Positions 7,253 to 14,654 of a DNA stretch of 21,833 nt are shown here, piece by piece. Position numbers and translations under genes: made by a program. The stretch is from positions 1-21,833 of the forward strand of contig CYKH01000463.1 of the NCBI GenBank assembly GCA_001460835.1, in the 5' to 3' direction. Position 1 is the stretch's first letter, and every line of letters starts with the position of its first letter. The notes beneath the pieces are model-generated. The model saw nothing but the letters and a program-made list of their open reading frames with translations, was not told where the DNA came from and searched no databases. The DNA is from Bodo saltans. Lineage: Eukaryota; Euglenozoa; Kinetoplastea; Eubodonida; Bodonidae.

Positions 7253-8640
7253 GTACTCATGCGCCACCAGTCAAAGCAAAGCATGCTGTTGCTCTTCAAC
7301 CAGTTGGCGCTGAAGGTGGAACGGCGGAGTCAATCTTTGTTTTTGGAAAATACTGCGAAGTCATTCAGAAAGTTTCTGATGGGTCGAAGAGTGTTGTGTA
7401 CTTATGCTCCAACACAGGCCGAATCGATTCACTCCCACCACGCTTCGCAGTAAAGAGAATGTACTTTGACCTGCAGCACGAAGCTCAGTCGTTGGCTGAG
7501 CTCGAGTTAATGAAACCACTTCAGTGCCCATACATAGTTGCTGTTGAGGAGGGTGAAGTCGCTCGCACACAAGGGAAGCTGTGCGTATCTCTCGTGTTGG
7601 AATACTGCCCAGATACTCTGTTTCACATTGTCAGCAAGCACCACCGTGAACGTCGAACCATTTCTGAGGACACTATTTGGAAACTTCTGTGCTGCATAGC
7701 TGGAGCTCTCGGTTACTTGCACGCGCTTAGCCCCCCTATTGCTCATCGGGATGTCAAGATCGAGAACATTTTAGTAGGCTCGGATGGCAACTTTAAGTTG
7801 TGTGATTTTGGTTCTGCAACCACAACAGCTTATGTGTGTACAACGAGCGCTGACGTCACAGTTGCTACTCGTGATATTGCACTTCACACGACTTTGTGCT
7901 ACCGAGCTCCAGAAATGGCAGATCCGTGGCAGCGGCACCGCATTGATGAGCAATGTGACGTTTGGGCGTTGGGTGTTGTTCTTTACTTCGTCATGCACTT
8001 GAAATTTCCATTTGAGGAGACTCACCTGTCGATTCTTAACAGCACTGTTGAGTGGCCAACATTTTCTCGCTACAGCAGTGATCTGAAACACGTTGTCTCG
8101 TCTTGTTTAGTGCGTGACCCATCGAAGCGCTGGACTATTTTTGAATTGATTCAGTTTCTTAAATCAACACCCAGTGGGCGCGATTTCGAGTTCCCGGTTG
8201 CGTCGCGTTCGAGTGATTGGTGCGCACAGTCAACGGCACCGCAAGCACAAAATGTGTTCACTGCTCACCCTTCCGAGACCTCAGAGCCAACTCAACCATT
8301 CCCGCAAGAAAAGTTGTCCGTCGCACCAGCGGCAACGAACTCGACGAACGCAACATTATTTTCTATGTTACAGTGGGACACTTTCAAACCATCACCACCT
8401 GTAGAAGTACAGCCTTCAATAAATGCAAAAGGTCCAGTTCTTCCACAACCTGCGCGAGTGGAAAACACTGCTAACGCATTGGATGATCTCTTTTCATGGG
8501 ACATAGATACAAAAAATGACGCAGCGGTGAGCGCACCTGCAGCAGGGCAGCTTGATCAATTCTTTGCCCCTCAGGTTGCGGTGCCAGTGAAATCTTTGAC
8601 CATTTCACCTTCGGCTCTTGATCACATCTTCGGTGAGTGA
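7249..8640 (+). CDS. Ark/Prk (NAK) family serine/threonine kinase
   Basis: The 463-residue kinase resembles AAK1/GAK/BIKE, which phosphorylate clathrin-adaptor subunits. The kinase domain spans about 33-306. ATP lysine is in FAVKRMYFD (K69), with a helix-C Glu at E84/E86. The catalytic loop is AHRDVKIENIL (D168), the metal site LCDFGSA (D186), and YRAPEM (218-223) is followed by CDVWALGVVLYFV. The pair LCDFGSAT and TTLCYRAPEM is diagnostic of the NAK family. The glycine loop is reduced (VSDGSKSVVYL), also typical of NAK kinases. All catalytic residues are present, so it should be active. After 310 the tail is disordered and carries WDTF (376-379), FSWD (415-418) and three LDxxF copies (LDDLF 411, LDQFF 435, LDHIF 457), resembling adaptor- or clathrin-binding short motifs. 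Residues are numbered from ATG 7249, which lies behind the uORF. A role in endocytosis is inferred. Confidence 0.9.
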   Translation: MSTHAPPVKAKHAVALQPVGAEGGTAESIFVFGKYCEVIQKVSDGSKSVVYLCSNTGRIDSLPPRFAVKRMYFDLQHEAQSLAELELMKPLQCPYIVAVEEGEVARTQGKLCVSLVLEYCPDTLFHIVSKHHRERRTISEDTIWKLLCCIAGALGYLHALSPPIAHRDVKIENILVGSDGNFKLCDFGSATTTAYVCTTSADVTVATRDIALHTTLCYRAPEMADPWQRHRIDEQCDVWALGVVLYFVMHLKFPFEETHLSILNSTVEWPTFSRYSSDLKHVVSSCLVRDPSKRWTIFELIQFLKSTPSGRDFEFPVASRSSDWCAQSTAPQAQNVFTAHPSETSEPTQPFPQEKLSVAPAATNSTNATLFSMLQWDTFKPSPPVEVQPSINAKGPVLPQPARVENTANALDDLFSWDIDTKNDAAVSAPAAGQLDQFFAPQVAVPVKSLTISPSALDHIFGE

Positions 8641-8719
8641 GTCTTTTCTCTGGGGACACACGTTTCGAAATATTTCCTGCCGTTGAGGTCTGGTGCTTTT
8701 CTGTGATAAATGGGAAGTA

Positions 8720-8755
8720 TCTCTGTTTGTTTGTTTGTTTGCCTTGCTATTGAAG
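8720..8755 (+). promoter_or_regulatory. predicted trans-splice acceptor with (GTTT)4 tract
   Basis: The pyrimidine-rich tract is built around a GTTT tetranucleotide repeat at 8725-8741. The first AG after it is 8754-8755, with a second AG at 8764-8765. Both precede ATG 8772. Confidence 0.45.
8725..8741 (+). repeat. (GTTT)4 microsatellite
   Basis: Four perfect GTTT units plus one G. It lies in the intergenic pyrimidine tract before the 8772 gene, so its length could alter acceptor strength. Confidence 0.9.
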
Positions 8756-8771
8756 ACTACGGTAGCGCAAT

Positions 8772-10199
8772 ATGCCACCCAAACTTACGATTTCCCAGCG
8801 AGCACGCAAGCTTGCGACCATAAAAGATAAGCTGCGTGACGATCTCGATGATATCAAAATATTGGTGCGAAGGTCTTTCGGGAGTATTTCAACTGAGCTT
8901 GCCGATCTTGAAGTTGCACTTGTGGAGGGGTGCATTGAGTTACAAGAAGTTTGTATGCTCCAGCGCGTTCTTGGTGCATCAGGTCAAAACCGTAGACACT
9001 CAATTCACGGAGTCTTTCAGGCCATTGATACAATGCACAGGACAATGGAGGAAGTGGGAATCCGAAGAAAGCGGCATAACGGCCTTTCACAGGGTGCAAC
9101 GTTATCACAGCAATTAAGTACACCTGAATCAACCGAAGGCATGGACGCTGAACTGGAAGTCGTTGCAGGCGATGTGGAAGCGGATGGCGACCCTTCGCGA
9201 GCATTACCTGATGCGAAAGCAACAACAAACTCAACGCTAACCCAGGACGCTCTCACGAACAAACGAACTACTGCGTTTTCTCAAGACAATGTATTCTCCG
9301 TGTCTCCATTTGCTCTCGACTTAGCATGCCAGCTGAGGCTCTCTACGTTAGCCTCCATCCGAGATGAAGTGTTTACAGGTGCCATGCTTGCACAGCGGAA
9401 GCTCGTGGCAGCCAAGAGGTGGGTTCCTGACGCCCCATGCCCCCTAGCTGCCTCAGTAGACGGATTGATCAACGAAATCCTTGCCATGAAGAAACAGCTG
9501 CTGGTTGAGTCTCCATCCATGTCTGTTGCTTCTCTCCCGATGGTGCAGTACCCACTCGCCAGCATCAACATAAAGCAAATGAAGCAACAACAGCAACAAC
9601 GCACCGGTAGCCCGCCTCGACAGACGACATCACCTCGTCCGGTGCCAGCAGCAAGTCCTTCATTGAATCGCAATTCAATAGTTTTGCACGCGTCGCGAGC
9701 TGGCACGGCTTTTGTTGAAGGCGCTGAAGCAGAGGTAATCCTGGCTGAACGCCCGGCTCGTTCTCATAGTATGAGATTAAAGAAGTTCTACCTAGAGTCA
9801 AATACGTCTCAAGGTCGACGAGGGCCACTTAGTCCACCTCCAATTTCCCCTACCGAAAACAATCTTCCTCTCGAACAGCAATTGAGTTCTGATGATGTTC
9901 AGCGACTTTTACGCTCTGTGAAAGCTGAACTTCAAAAACAGCCAGTTGCCCAAACCATGGTGTCACTATGTCGACGCCCCAATGTACCAACGAAGTTTAA
10001 CAGCTCTCCCCTCTGCAAAACTCCTAGCAGTAAATCGCGACAAGGAACGCCTGCGCTGCTGACATCTCCAATGCAATACAAAACTCCACTCAGAACCGCT
10101 GCAACACCAGGCCCTAATGGAGCTGAACACCATCCAGCTCTCATAGCACTCTATCCACAACGATCATTGTCTAGAGGCGGTATTGCAACTCGCAATTGA
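8772..10199 (+). CDS. uncharacterised Ser/Pro-rich protein with helical N-terminus (475 aa)
   Basis: I do not recognise a family. Residues 1-60 are charged and predicted helical, probably coiled-coil (RARKLATIKDKLRDDLDDIK). A second helical block follows to about 100, and another at 185-255 (LDLACQLRLSTLASIRDEVF onward). A short polyglutamine run lies at 272-276. The C-terminal 190 residues are low complexity with many SP/TP sites: SPPRQTTSPRPVPAASP, SPPPISPTEN, KTPSSKSRQGTPALLTSP and YKTPLRTAATPGP. They resemble the disordered, proline-directed-kinase-target tails of cytoskeletal or cell-cycle proteins. The two distinct parts suggest a helical scaffold plus a regulated tail. There is no signal peptide or membrane helix. 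Start ATG 8772 is the first after the acceptor. Function and partners are unknown. Confidence 0.75.
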   Translation: MPPKLTISQRARKLATIKDKLRDDLDDIKILVRRSFGSISTELADLEVALVEGCIELQEVCMLQRVLGASGQNRRHSIHGVFQAIDTMHRTMEEVGIRRKRHNGLSQGATLSQQLSTPESTEGMDAELEVVAGDVEADGDPSRALPDAKATTNSTLTQDALTNKRTTAFSQDNVFSVSPFALDLACQLRLSTLASIRDEVFTGAMLAQRKLVAAKRWVPDAPCPLAASVDGLINEILAMKKQLLVESPSMSVASLPMVQYPLASINIKQMKQQQQQRTGSPPRQTTSPRPVPAASPSLNRNSIVLHASRAGTAFVEGAEAEVILAERPARSHSMRLKKFYLESNTSQGRRGPLSPPPISPTENNLPLEQQLSSDDVQRLLRSVKAELQKQPVAQTMVSLCRRPNVPTKFNSSPLCKTPSSKSRQGTPALLTSPMQYKTPLRTAATPGPNGAEHHPALIALYPQRSLSRGGIATRN

Positions 10200-10334
10200 A
10201 GTAACTGCCGTCCCGGTGGGGACCCAGTGGAGGTCGTAAGATCACACAGTGAAAGGCTTACTCCCGGTGTTAAATATTACAATTGTACAATTTTCTCAAA
10301 TGGCTTAACGTGTCTGCGCGAAGAAAAGGAGCAA

Positions 10335-10391
10335 TTTTATTGTTTTCTTCTACCCGCCTCATATCTGTTCTTTCATCGTTCTACAATGAAG
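10335..10391 (+). promoter_or_regulatory. predicted trans-splice acceptor, EF-hand gene
   Basis: A long pyrimidine-rich tract (about 10335-10383) is followed by the first AG at 10390-10391. An out-of-frame ATG at 10386-10388 lies just upstream of this AG and would be removed from the mature mRNA, leaving ATG 10406 as the first start. Confidence 0.6.
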
Positions 10392-10405
10392 TTTAGCAAA
10401 GAAAG

Positions 10406-10876
10406 ATGTCGACGAACAAAGAGTGGATTGATACCTGGAATCTCTTTGACGAGAAGAAGACTGGATCGGTTTCCAAAGGAGACTTCAAGCACATTGTTCG
10501 CTCGTTGGGCCGCAAATACACAGAGGCTGAATTCAATGATCTTATTAAAGACCTTGGTGATCCAATTACCCAAGATCGCTTTGTGGAGTTCATGAAGAAG
10601 CCGTACTCTGGCCCCACTGAGGATGACCTTCGCACAGCATTGCAAGCGTTCGATGGCACTGACACTGGGCTTCTCAAGCTCTCTGAGCTCACCACACTCT
10701 TAACTTCCCTTGGTGAGAAAATGCCTGAAGCTGACGTGAAGCAACTCCTCGCGGAAGTGAAAGTTGATGCTGAGGGACGTGTCTCAATCGAAGAATTTGC
10801 CAAGTTCTTGTGCACGCCGGTTCCGTCAATGACTCCTGATATCGCTGAGCTCCAAAAGCAATTGGCTCAATCGTAA
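10406..10876 (+). CDS. calmodulin-like / myosin-light-chain-like EF-hand protein
   Basis: The 156-residue protein has the calmodulin-superfamily four-EF-hand plan. EF1 is WNLFDEKKTGSVSKGDF (loop from D15), followed by HIVRSLGRKYTEAEF as in light chains. EF2 is reduced to DLGDPITQDRFVEFM. EF3 is FDGTDTGLLKLSEL (loop from D83). EF4 is VKVDAEGRVSIEEFAKFL. No loop keeps the full set of acidic calcium ligands: EF1 has Lys/Thr at positions 3 and 5, EF2 has lost its loop, EF3 has Thr/Thr, and EF4 has Lys at position 1. Calcium binding is therefore probably weak or absent, as in essential light chains and Cdc4-like proteins. The likely role is a constitutive subunit on an IQ-motif protein such as a myosin, or a cytoskeletal calmodulin-like protein. 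The exact family is uncertain. Confidence 0.85.
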   Translation: MSTNKEWIDTWNLFDEKKTGSVSKGDFKHIVRSLGRKYTEAEFNDLIKDLGDPITQDRFVEFMKKPYSGPTEDDLRTALQAFDGTDTGLLKLSELTTLLTSLGEKMPEADVKQLLAEVKVDAEGRVSIEEFAKFLCTPVPSMTPDIAELQKQLAQS

Positions 10877-11060
10877 GTCGTGCCAGAAAGGTTCTGCGCA
10901 TTTTTAGGAATATCTTTAGACGAGATTTCTGACAATTTCAACGCTCAGCGACACAACAACATTCAAACACACTCCCCCGTCCCACTGTAGAGCACCGTAT
11001 TGCGAAAAAAAACAGAATTCTGAATGACCTGAGCACACTCTATTCCTACTTCTCGATTAA

Positions 11061-11103
11061 TCCCTTTTTCTATGCATGTTGGTTGTCATCACTCAAATTT
11101 CAG
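11061..11103 (+). promoter_or_regulatory. predicted trans-splice acceptor deciding the PR65-like start
   Basis: A pyrimidine tract at 11061-11071 has no AG after it until the CAG ending at 11103. The in-frame ATG at 11072 therefore lies upstream of the acceptor and should be absent from the mRNA, making ATG 11120 the start. Confidence 0.6.
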
Positions 11104-11119
11104 TTATTATCTGCTACGA

Positions 11120-13006
11120 ATGGAGCGCGAAAAAATACCTGCGCTGGTGTTTAAAACATTTCTTCCATCACCAACAGATGCACCGTTTGGTTCTTCACCT
11201 GGTACCGCCAATTTCACGATCAATTTTACGCTTGACGATGGGCTTCCACAGGAGGAGCATATCTCCTACAACCTCAATGATCGAGAGCAGCGACATCGCA
11301 TGCTCCAAAATGTTGGCCAGTTAGCCACTCGAGTGCGCACCACAACATCGAAACATAAATTATTTGGCACCCTTGAAACGATATGCGATTACGACGATTG
11401 TGCTCTCCCAATAGCGCAACAGCTGCCAGCGCTCGTACAAGCCACAGGCGCAACTGCATCCTCTTTGTTTCAAGTGCTGAGGCCTTTGGTACTCCAATTG
11501 TGTTGCAATTTGGATTTTGCAGTGGTGCTGGAAGCCACGGAAGCGATTCGACAACTGTTAGTCATCGTCGATGAGCATTGCGCCGAAGATGTGCTGCTTC
11601 CAATGATTGCGGACTTGGTGTGCTCACCATGGGCTGCGCCACGGTCTGTTGGTGCGGCGCTCCTTGTTGATATCGCACAACATAATTGCTCCTCCTCGGA
11701 CGCTGTAGAAGCATCTCGTCAGCAATATATGCTCTGCTGTAGAGATTCCTTTGTACAAGTTCGAAGAGCTGCTTGTCGAAATTTATCTGCGTGGTTGGCG
11801 GTGATCCCCCCACACCAAAGGACTTCGTTCGTATATCCATTATTCAATGCATTTCTCATGGAGGAAGGTCACGATACGATTCAAGTAGAATTGGTATCAC
11901 AAGTAGTTCTCGTCGCCAATGCTGTAGGCCCTGTTGACGCAACAAAATATCTTGTCCACATTTATCATCAACTTTGTTGTCATCGAAGCTGGCGCGTGAG
12001 GTACACAGCAGCAATTCAACTAGCTGCATTCGCCCAGCTTGTTAGGAAACCTGAGGATTTGGTAGGTGATCTGTTGCAACTTGCAAATGATGAAGAGGTT
12101 GAAATTGTTGCAGCCGTCCTCAAGCAACTCCACGTATTTGCATTTTCAGTGCCAATAACCGTTGTTGAAACGAAACTCGCCCCGCATGCGAAGCGATGGA
12201 TTGCGTCTGTTGTTCCCATTGTACGCAGTGCCATCGCGCAGTCCTTGTTTTCTGTCATTTTGAGATGTGAACTGCCAGCAACTCGTGCGGACCTCTTAGA
12301 AAAGCTCCTTGCTCTTGTCCATGATCCAAGTGAAACGGTGCAAACAAGTACCGTGTCATCGTTTGCTCGACTAGCAGATGTGGCTGCTTCGAATGACACT
12401 GTGTTCAATCAGCTCATCTGCACAGTCCAACAAGCGGCCTGCTCCTCGAGGTGGCGGCTTCGGGCGGCTGTAGCTCATCAAGCTTCGCATTTGTCAACAA
12501 GCCTCACTGAAAAACAGTTTGTATCACTTCGAAGCCTTCTCGTGACACTCATTGTCGATTCAGTGGCATCAGTAAGGAGTGCTGCATTGAGTTCATTGGG
12601 TATTGTTGCACGTCAGTATGGCCCAATGTGGTCAGCAGAAGCTCTTTGTTATTTGATGGACAGCCCCTCGTTTGCTGAAGAAAGGCTTCAGTCTCTTTTT
12701 TGGATGCGTGTTGTTTTGGCCCACTGTATCGCAGCGCTTTTACCTATCGCTGCTGGCATTCATCCTGTCGCTGCCGAAGCACTTCGAGATCGAGTTGAGC
12801 ATCACGCACTACACCGTATCCCCGCTCTTGTCTCAGACAGAGTTTCAAATGTACGAGTCGCTGCAGCGAGAGCTGTTCTCATTCTGCGGACGTGTCGCTG
12901 CTCCATTGCCGACAGTATGATGGAGGTTGTACATTTCCGCCTATCAAATGATAGCGACCCCGATGTGGTACGTGCTGCGAGCACCATCGCCGATGCACCA
13001 TATTGA
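11120..13006 (+). CDS. HEAT-repeat protein resembling PP2A scaffold subunit A (PR65) / PP4R1
   Basis: The 628-residue protein consists mostly of tandem HEAT repeats. They are recognisable by D-x-V-x-x-VR-x-A-A repeat cores such as DSFVQVRRAACRNLSAWL, DSVASVRSAALSSLGIVARQ (about 481) and DRVSNVRVAAARAVLIL (about 572). RWRLRAAVAHQASHLSTSL (about 444) corresponds to the PR65 block of the form NWRVRYAIAEQMPLL. The order of the following repeats, including a GPMWSAEALCYLM segment where PR65 has a KEWAHATIIPKVL-like one, also follows PR65 HEAT 11-15. It is slightly longer than PR65 (about 590) and has a divergent N-terminal 80 residues. It may be a phosphatase scaffold or a PP4 regulatory subunit 1-like protein. 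Divergence makes it unlikely to be the organism's main A subunit. The start at 11120 follows from the acceptor at 11103; an ATG 16 codons upstream is rejected. Confidence 0.8.
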   Translation: MEREKIPALVFKTFLPSPTDAPFGSSPGTANFTINFTLDDGLPQEEHISYNLNDREQRHRMLQNVGQLATRVRTTTSKHKLFGTLETICDYDDCALPIAQQLPALVQATGATASSLFQVLRPLVLQLCCNLDFAVVLEATEAIRQLLVIVDEHCAEDVLLPMIADLVCSPWAAPRSVGAALLVDIAQHNCSSSDAVEASRQQYMLCCRDSFVQVRRAACRNLSAWLAVIPPHQRTSFVYPLFNAFLMEEGHDTIQVELVSQVVLVANAVGPVDATKYLVHIYHQLCCHRSWRVRYTAAIQLAAFAQLVRKPEDLVGDLLQLANDEEVEIVAAVLKQLHVFAFSVPITVVETKLAPHAKRWIASVVPIVRSAIAQSLFSVILRCELPATRADLLEKLLALVHDPSETVQTSTVSSFARLADVAASNDTVFNQLICTVQQAACSSRWRLRAAVAHQASHLSTSLTEKQFVSLRSLLVTLIVDSVASVRSAALSSLGIVARQYGPMWSAEALCYLMDSPSFAEERLQSLFWMRVVLAHCIAALLPIAAGIHPVAAEALRDRVEHHALHRIPALVSDRVSNVRVAAARAVLILRTCRCSIADSMMEVVHFRLSNDSDPDVVRAASTIADAPY

Positions 13007-13068
13007 TATCTGAATACATCGTGGAAGATGGTGGTGTCGTTGCGAAGAGGCAATTCTGAATATCGAGT

Positions 13069-13103
13069 ATTTTTGCTTCTTTATCAACAATTCCCTTGAA
13101 TAG
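13069..13103 (+). promoter_or_regulatory. predicted trans-splice acceptor abutting the transporter ATG
   Basis: A T-rich tract lies at about 13069-13083, and the first following AG is 13102-13103, directly before ATG 13104, leaving essentially no native 5' UTR. A second tract (13138-13151) with AG at 13153-13154 lies inside the frame, 3 bases before the in-frame ATG 13158. Confidence 0.45.
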
Positions 13104-14534
13104 ATGCTCGAAAATTTGTCGATTGTGATTGATTTAGTTGTTTTTGTCTTTAAGATCATGAATGGCATATTGATTCTAGTTTGTGCTCAATATGCACTCA
13201 TTTCGTGCCTGCAGAGTGCACTGTTCCCAGTAGTGTTGCAGAGCGTTCAGTCGTATCTAGACACCAGCAATGCAAAGATGGCAGCACTTGTTTCGTTGTA
13301 TGACATTATTCAGGTCTTTGCATCGCTTCCTTGTGCCTCCGCAAGCCGCAGACTAGGATGTCTTCATACGCTTGCATTGGGGGGTGCAACATCGTGCTTT
13401 GGTGCGCTCCTTTTTGCCGTGTCAACTGGCTATAGTGGCTTGGCTCTAGCACAACTTCTGATGGGTGTGGGAGCCTCAACTGTCACAGTCCTGGCGCCGC
13501 ACATCATGACCCTCATCGCAGTCTCACCGCATCAAGCATCCGCGTTCTTATCATGGTCGTACGCATCTGCATCAGTTGGAGTTGTGGTGGGCTACATACT
13601 TGCCGGAATTGTTGGGCCAGATCAGTGGAGGCTCCTGTTCTTATTGAATGCTGCTGGTGTCGTCCCTGTTGCGGCACTGCTGTGGTTTACTACGGAACCA
13701 AATCGAGTGGAGTGTACAGTTGCAAACGTCGTTGACATGTCACAGCAAGAGGGGGGTGGAGATGCAATCCCGCCCAACGCGATCGAAAAAGGGACGACGG
13801 ATGACAACGGTAACTGCACTGGATATGGTCATCTTGACGAGGTCGATGTGAAAGTGCCAGGAGGAACTCACGGTGAGGATGTGGTCGAGCTGATGGCTAA
13901 TTCCGACATGGCACACGCTCTTAAATCTGTTCAAGCGATTGCAACAAATCGAGTCGTTGTGTTCACCATTTTATCTCAAAGTTGCATCGGATTTGGTCTT
14001 GCAGCGCTGATCGCATTCATTCCAAAATACATCTCCGGAACGTTGGGAGAGTCCCAATCGACCACCTCCATCCTTATGGCAACCACAGTTCCCGCTACAG
14101 CAGCTGGAGTTCTGATCTCAGGGCACGTAGCTCAAAAATATTCGCTCACTGCGCGCCAGTTGTCACAAGTTTTGTTGGCATGTTGTGGGGGAAGTTTGCT
14201 ATTGTCTGTGATGTTTCAAATCTCTCAAGTCGTCATATTCACATTGCTGCTCATCGTAGACATGATGCTGGTATTTGGCTCGATGGTTCCCTCAGTCATG
14301 ATTTTCCCTCAAATCTTGAAACAAGAGCATGTGCCCTTTGCCAATGCACTTTCCAATACGTCTATCAGGCTTCTTGGTTCTGTAAATGGTCCCTTGGTGC
14401 TAGGAATGCTTTTAGATGTTTATGGCTCATCGGGAACAACAGCTGTGCAGATGTGTTACACAGCAGTGTCGATTTTTTCTATGGGACTGGCAGTCGTATT
14501 TGCCGCACTTTCATTACAATCGCAAAACATTTAA
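13104..14534 (+). CDS. OATP/SLCO-like major facilitator superfamily transporter
   Basis: The 476-residue protein has about 12 predicted membrane helices, six on each side of a charged cytosolic loop (about 195-275). Features match organic anion transporting polypeptides. VSLYDIIQV in the second helix fits the OATP SSYDIGN block, and LLMGVGASTVTVLAPHIM fits GIGA-type helix 4. FIPKYISGTLGESQS matches the OATP FLPKYLE-x-QFG-x-S motif at helix 7. ANALSNTSIRLLGSVNGPLVLGMLLD matches the family RxLGxxPGPxxxGxxxD block. The large Kazal-type cysteine-rich loop of animal OATPs is absent, so this is a compact form. It probably moves amphipathic organic anions across the plasma membrane or an internal membrane; the substrate is unknown. 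Start 13104 is uncertain. ATG 13158 (458 residues) has its own acceptor and begins directly before helix 1. Confidence 0.8.
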   Translation: MLENLSIVIDLVVFVFKIMNGILILVCAQYALISCLQSALFPVVLQSVQSYLDTSNAKMAALVSLYDIIQVFASLPCASASRRLGCLHTLALGGATSCFGALLFAVSTGYSGLALAQLLMGVGASTVTVLAPHIMTLIAVSPHQASAFLSWSYASASVGVVVGYILAGIVGPDQWRLLFLLNAAGVVPVAALLWFTTEPNRVECTVANVVDMSQQEGGGDAIPPNAIEKGTTDDNGNCTGYGHLDEVDVKVPGGTHGEDVVELMANSDMAHALKSVQAIATNRVVVFTILSQSCIGFGLAALIAFIPKYISGTLGESQSTTSILMATTVPATAAGVLISGHVAQKYSLTARQLSQVLLACCGGSLLLSVMFQISQVVIFTLLLIVDMMLVFGSMVPSVMIFPQILKQEHVPFANALSNTSIRLLGSVNGPLVLGMLLDVYGSSGTTAVQMCYTAVSIFSMGLAVVFAALSLQSQNI

Positions 14535-14571
14535 GCAGCGCTCCTCTCAACTCTTTTCGACTCTTTTGTGT

Positions 14572-14597
14572 TTTGTTTACAATCTTTGTTTACAATC
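14572..14597 (+). repeat. 13-bp perfect tandem duplication
   Basis: TTTGTTTACAATC occurs twice in direct succession (14572-14584 and 14585-14597). It lies in the intergenic pyrimidine-rich region downstream of the transporter and upstream of the acceptor of the next gene. Confidence 0.9.
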
Positions 14598-14607
14598 TTC
14601 CGGAGCA

Positions 14608-14633
14608 TTTTTTATTCACTTTGCTTTGATTAG
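14608..14633 (+). promoter_or_regulatory. predicted trans-splice acceptor
   Basis: A T-rich tract (14608-14628) is followed by TAG ending at 14633, with a further AG at 14636-14637. The first ATG after it is 14655. Confidence 0.5.
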
Positions 14634-14654
14634 AAAGTGTTTTCCCTCCACCGA

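Noticed and set aside
10227-10595. Open frame of 122 codons upstream of and overlapping the EF-hand gene
   Set aside because: It spans the pyrimidine tract and reads the EF-hand gene out of frame; its only useful ATG (10386) is before the predicted acceptor.
13982-14629. Plus-strand open frame of 215 codons inside the transporter gene
   Set aside because: It lies in another frame of a clear 12-helix transporter, and its His/Ser/Cys-rich translation is typical of a shadow frame.
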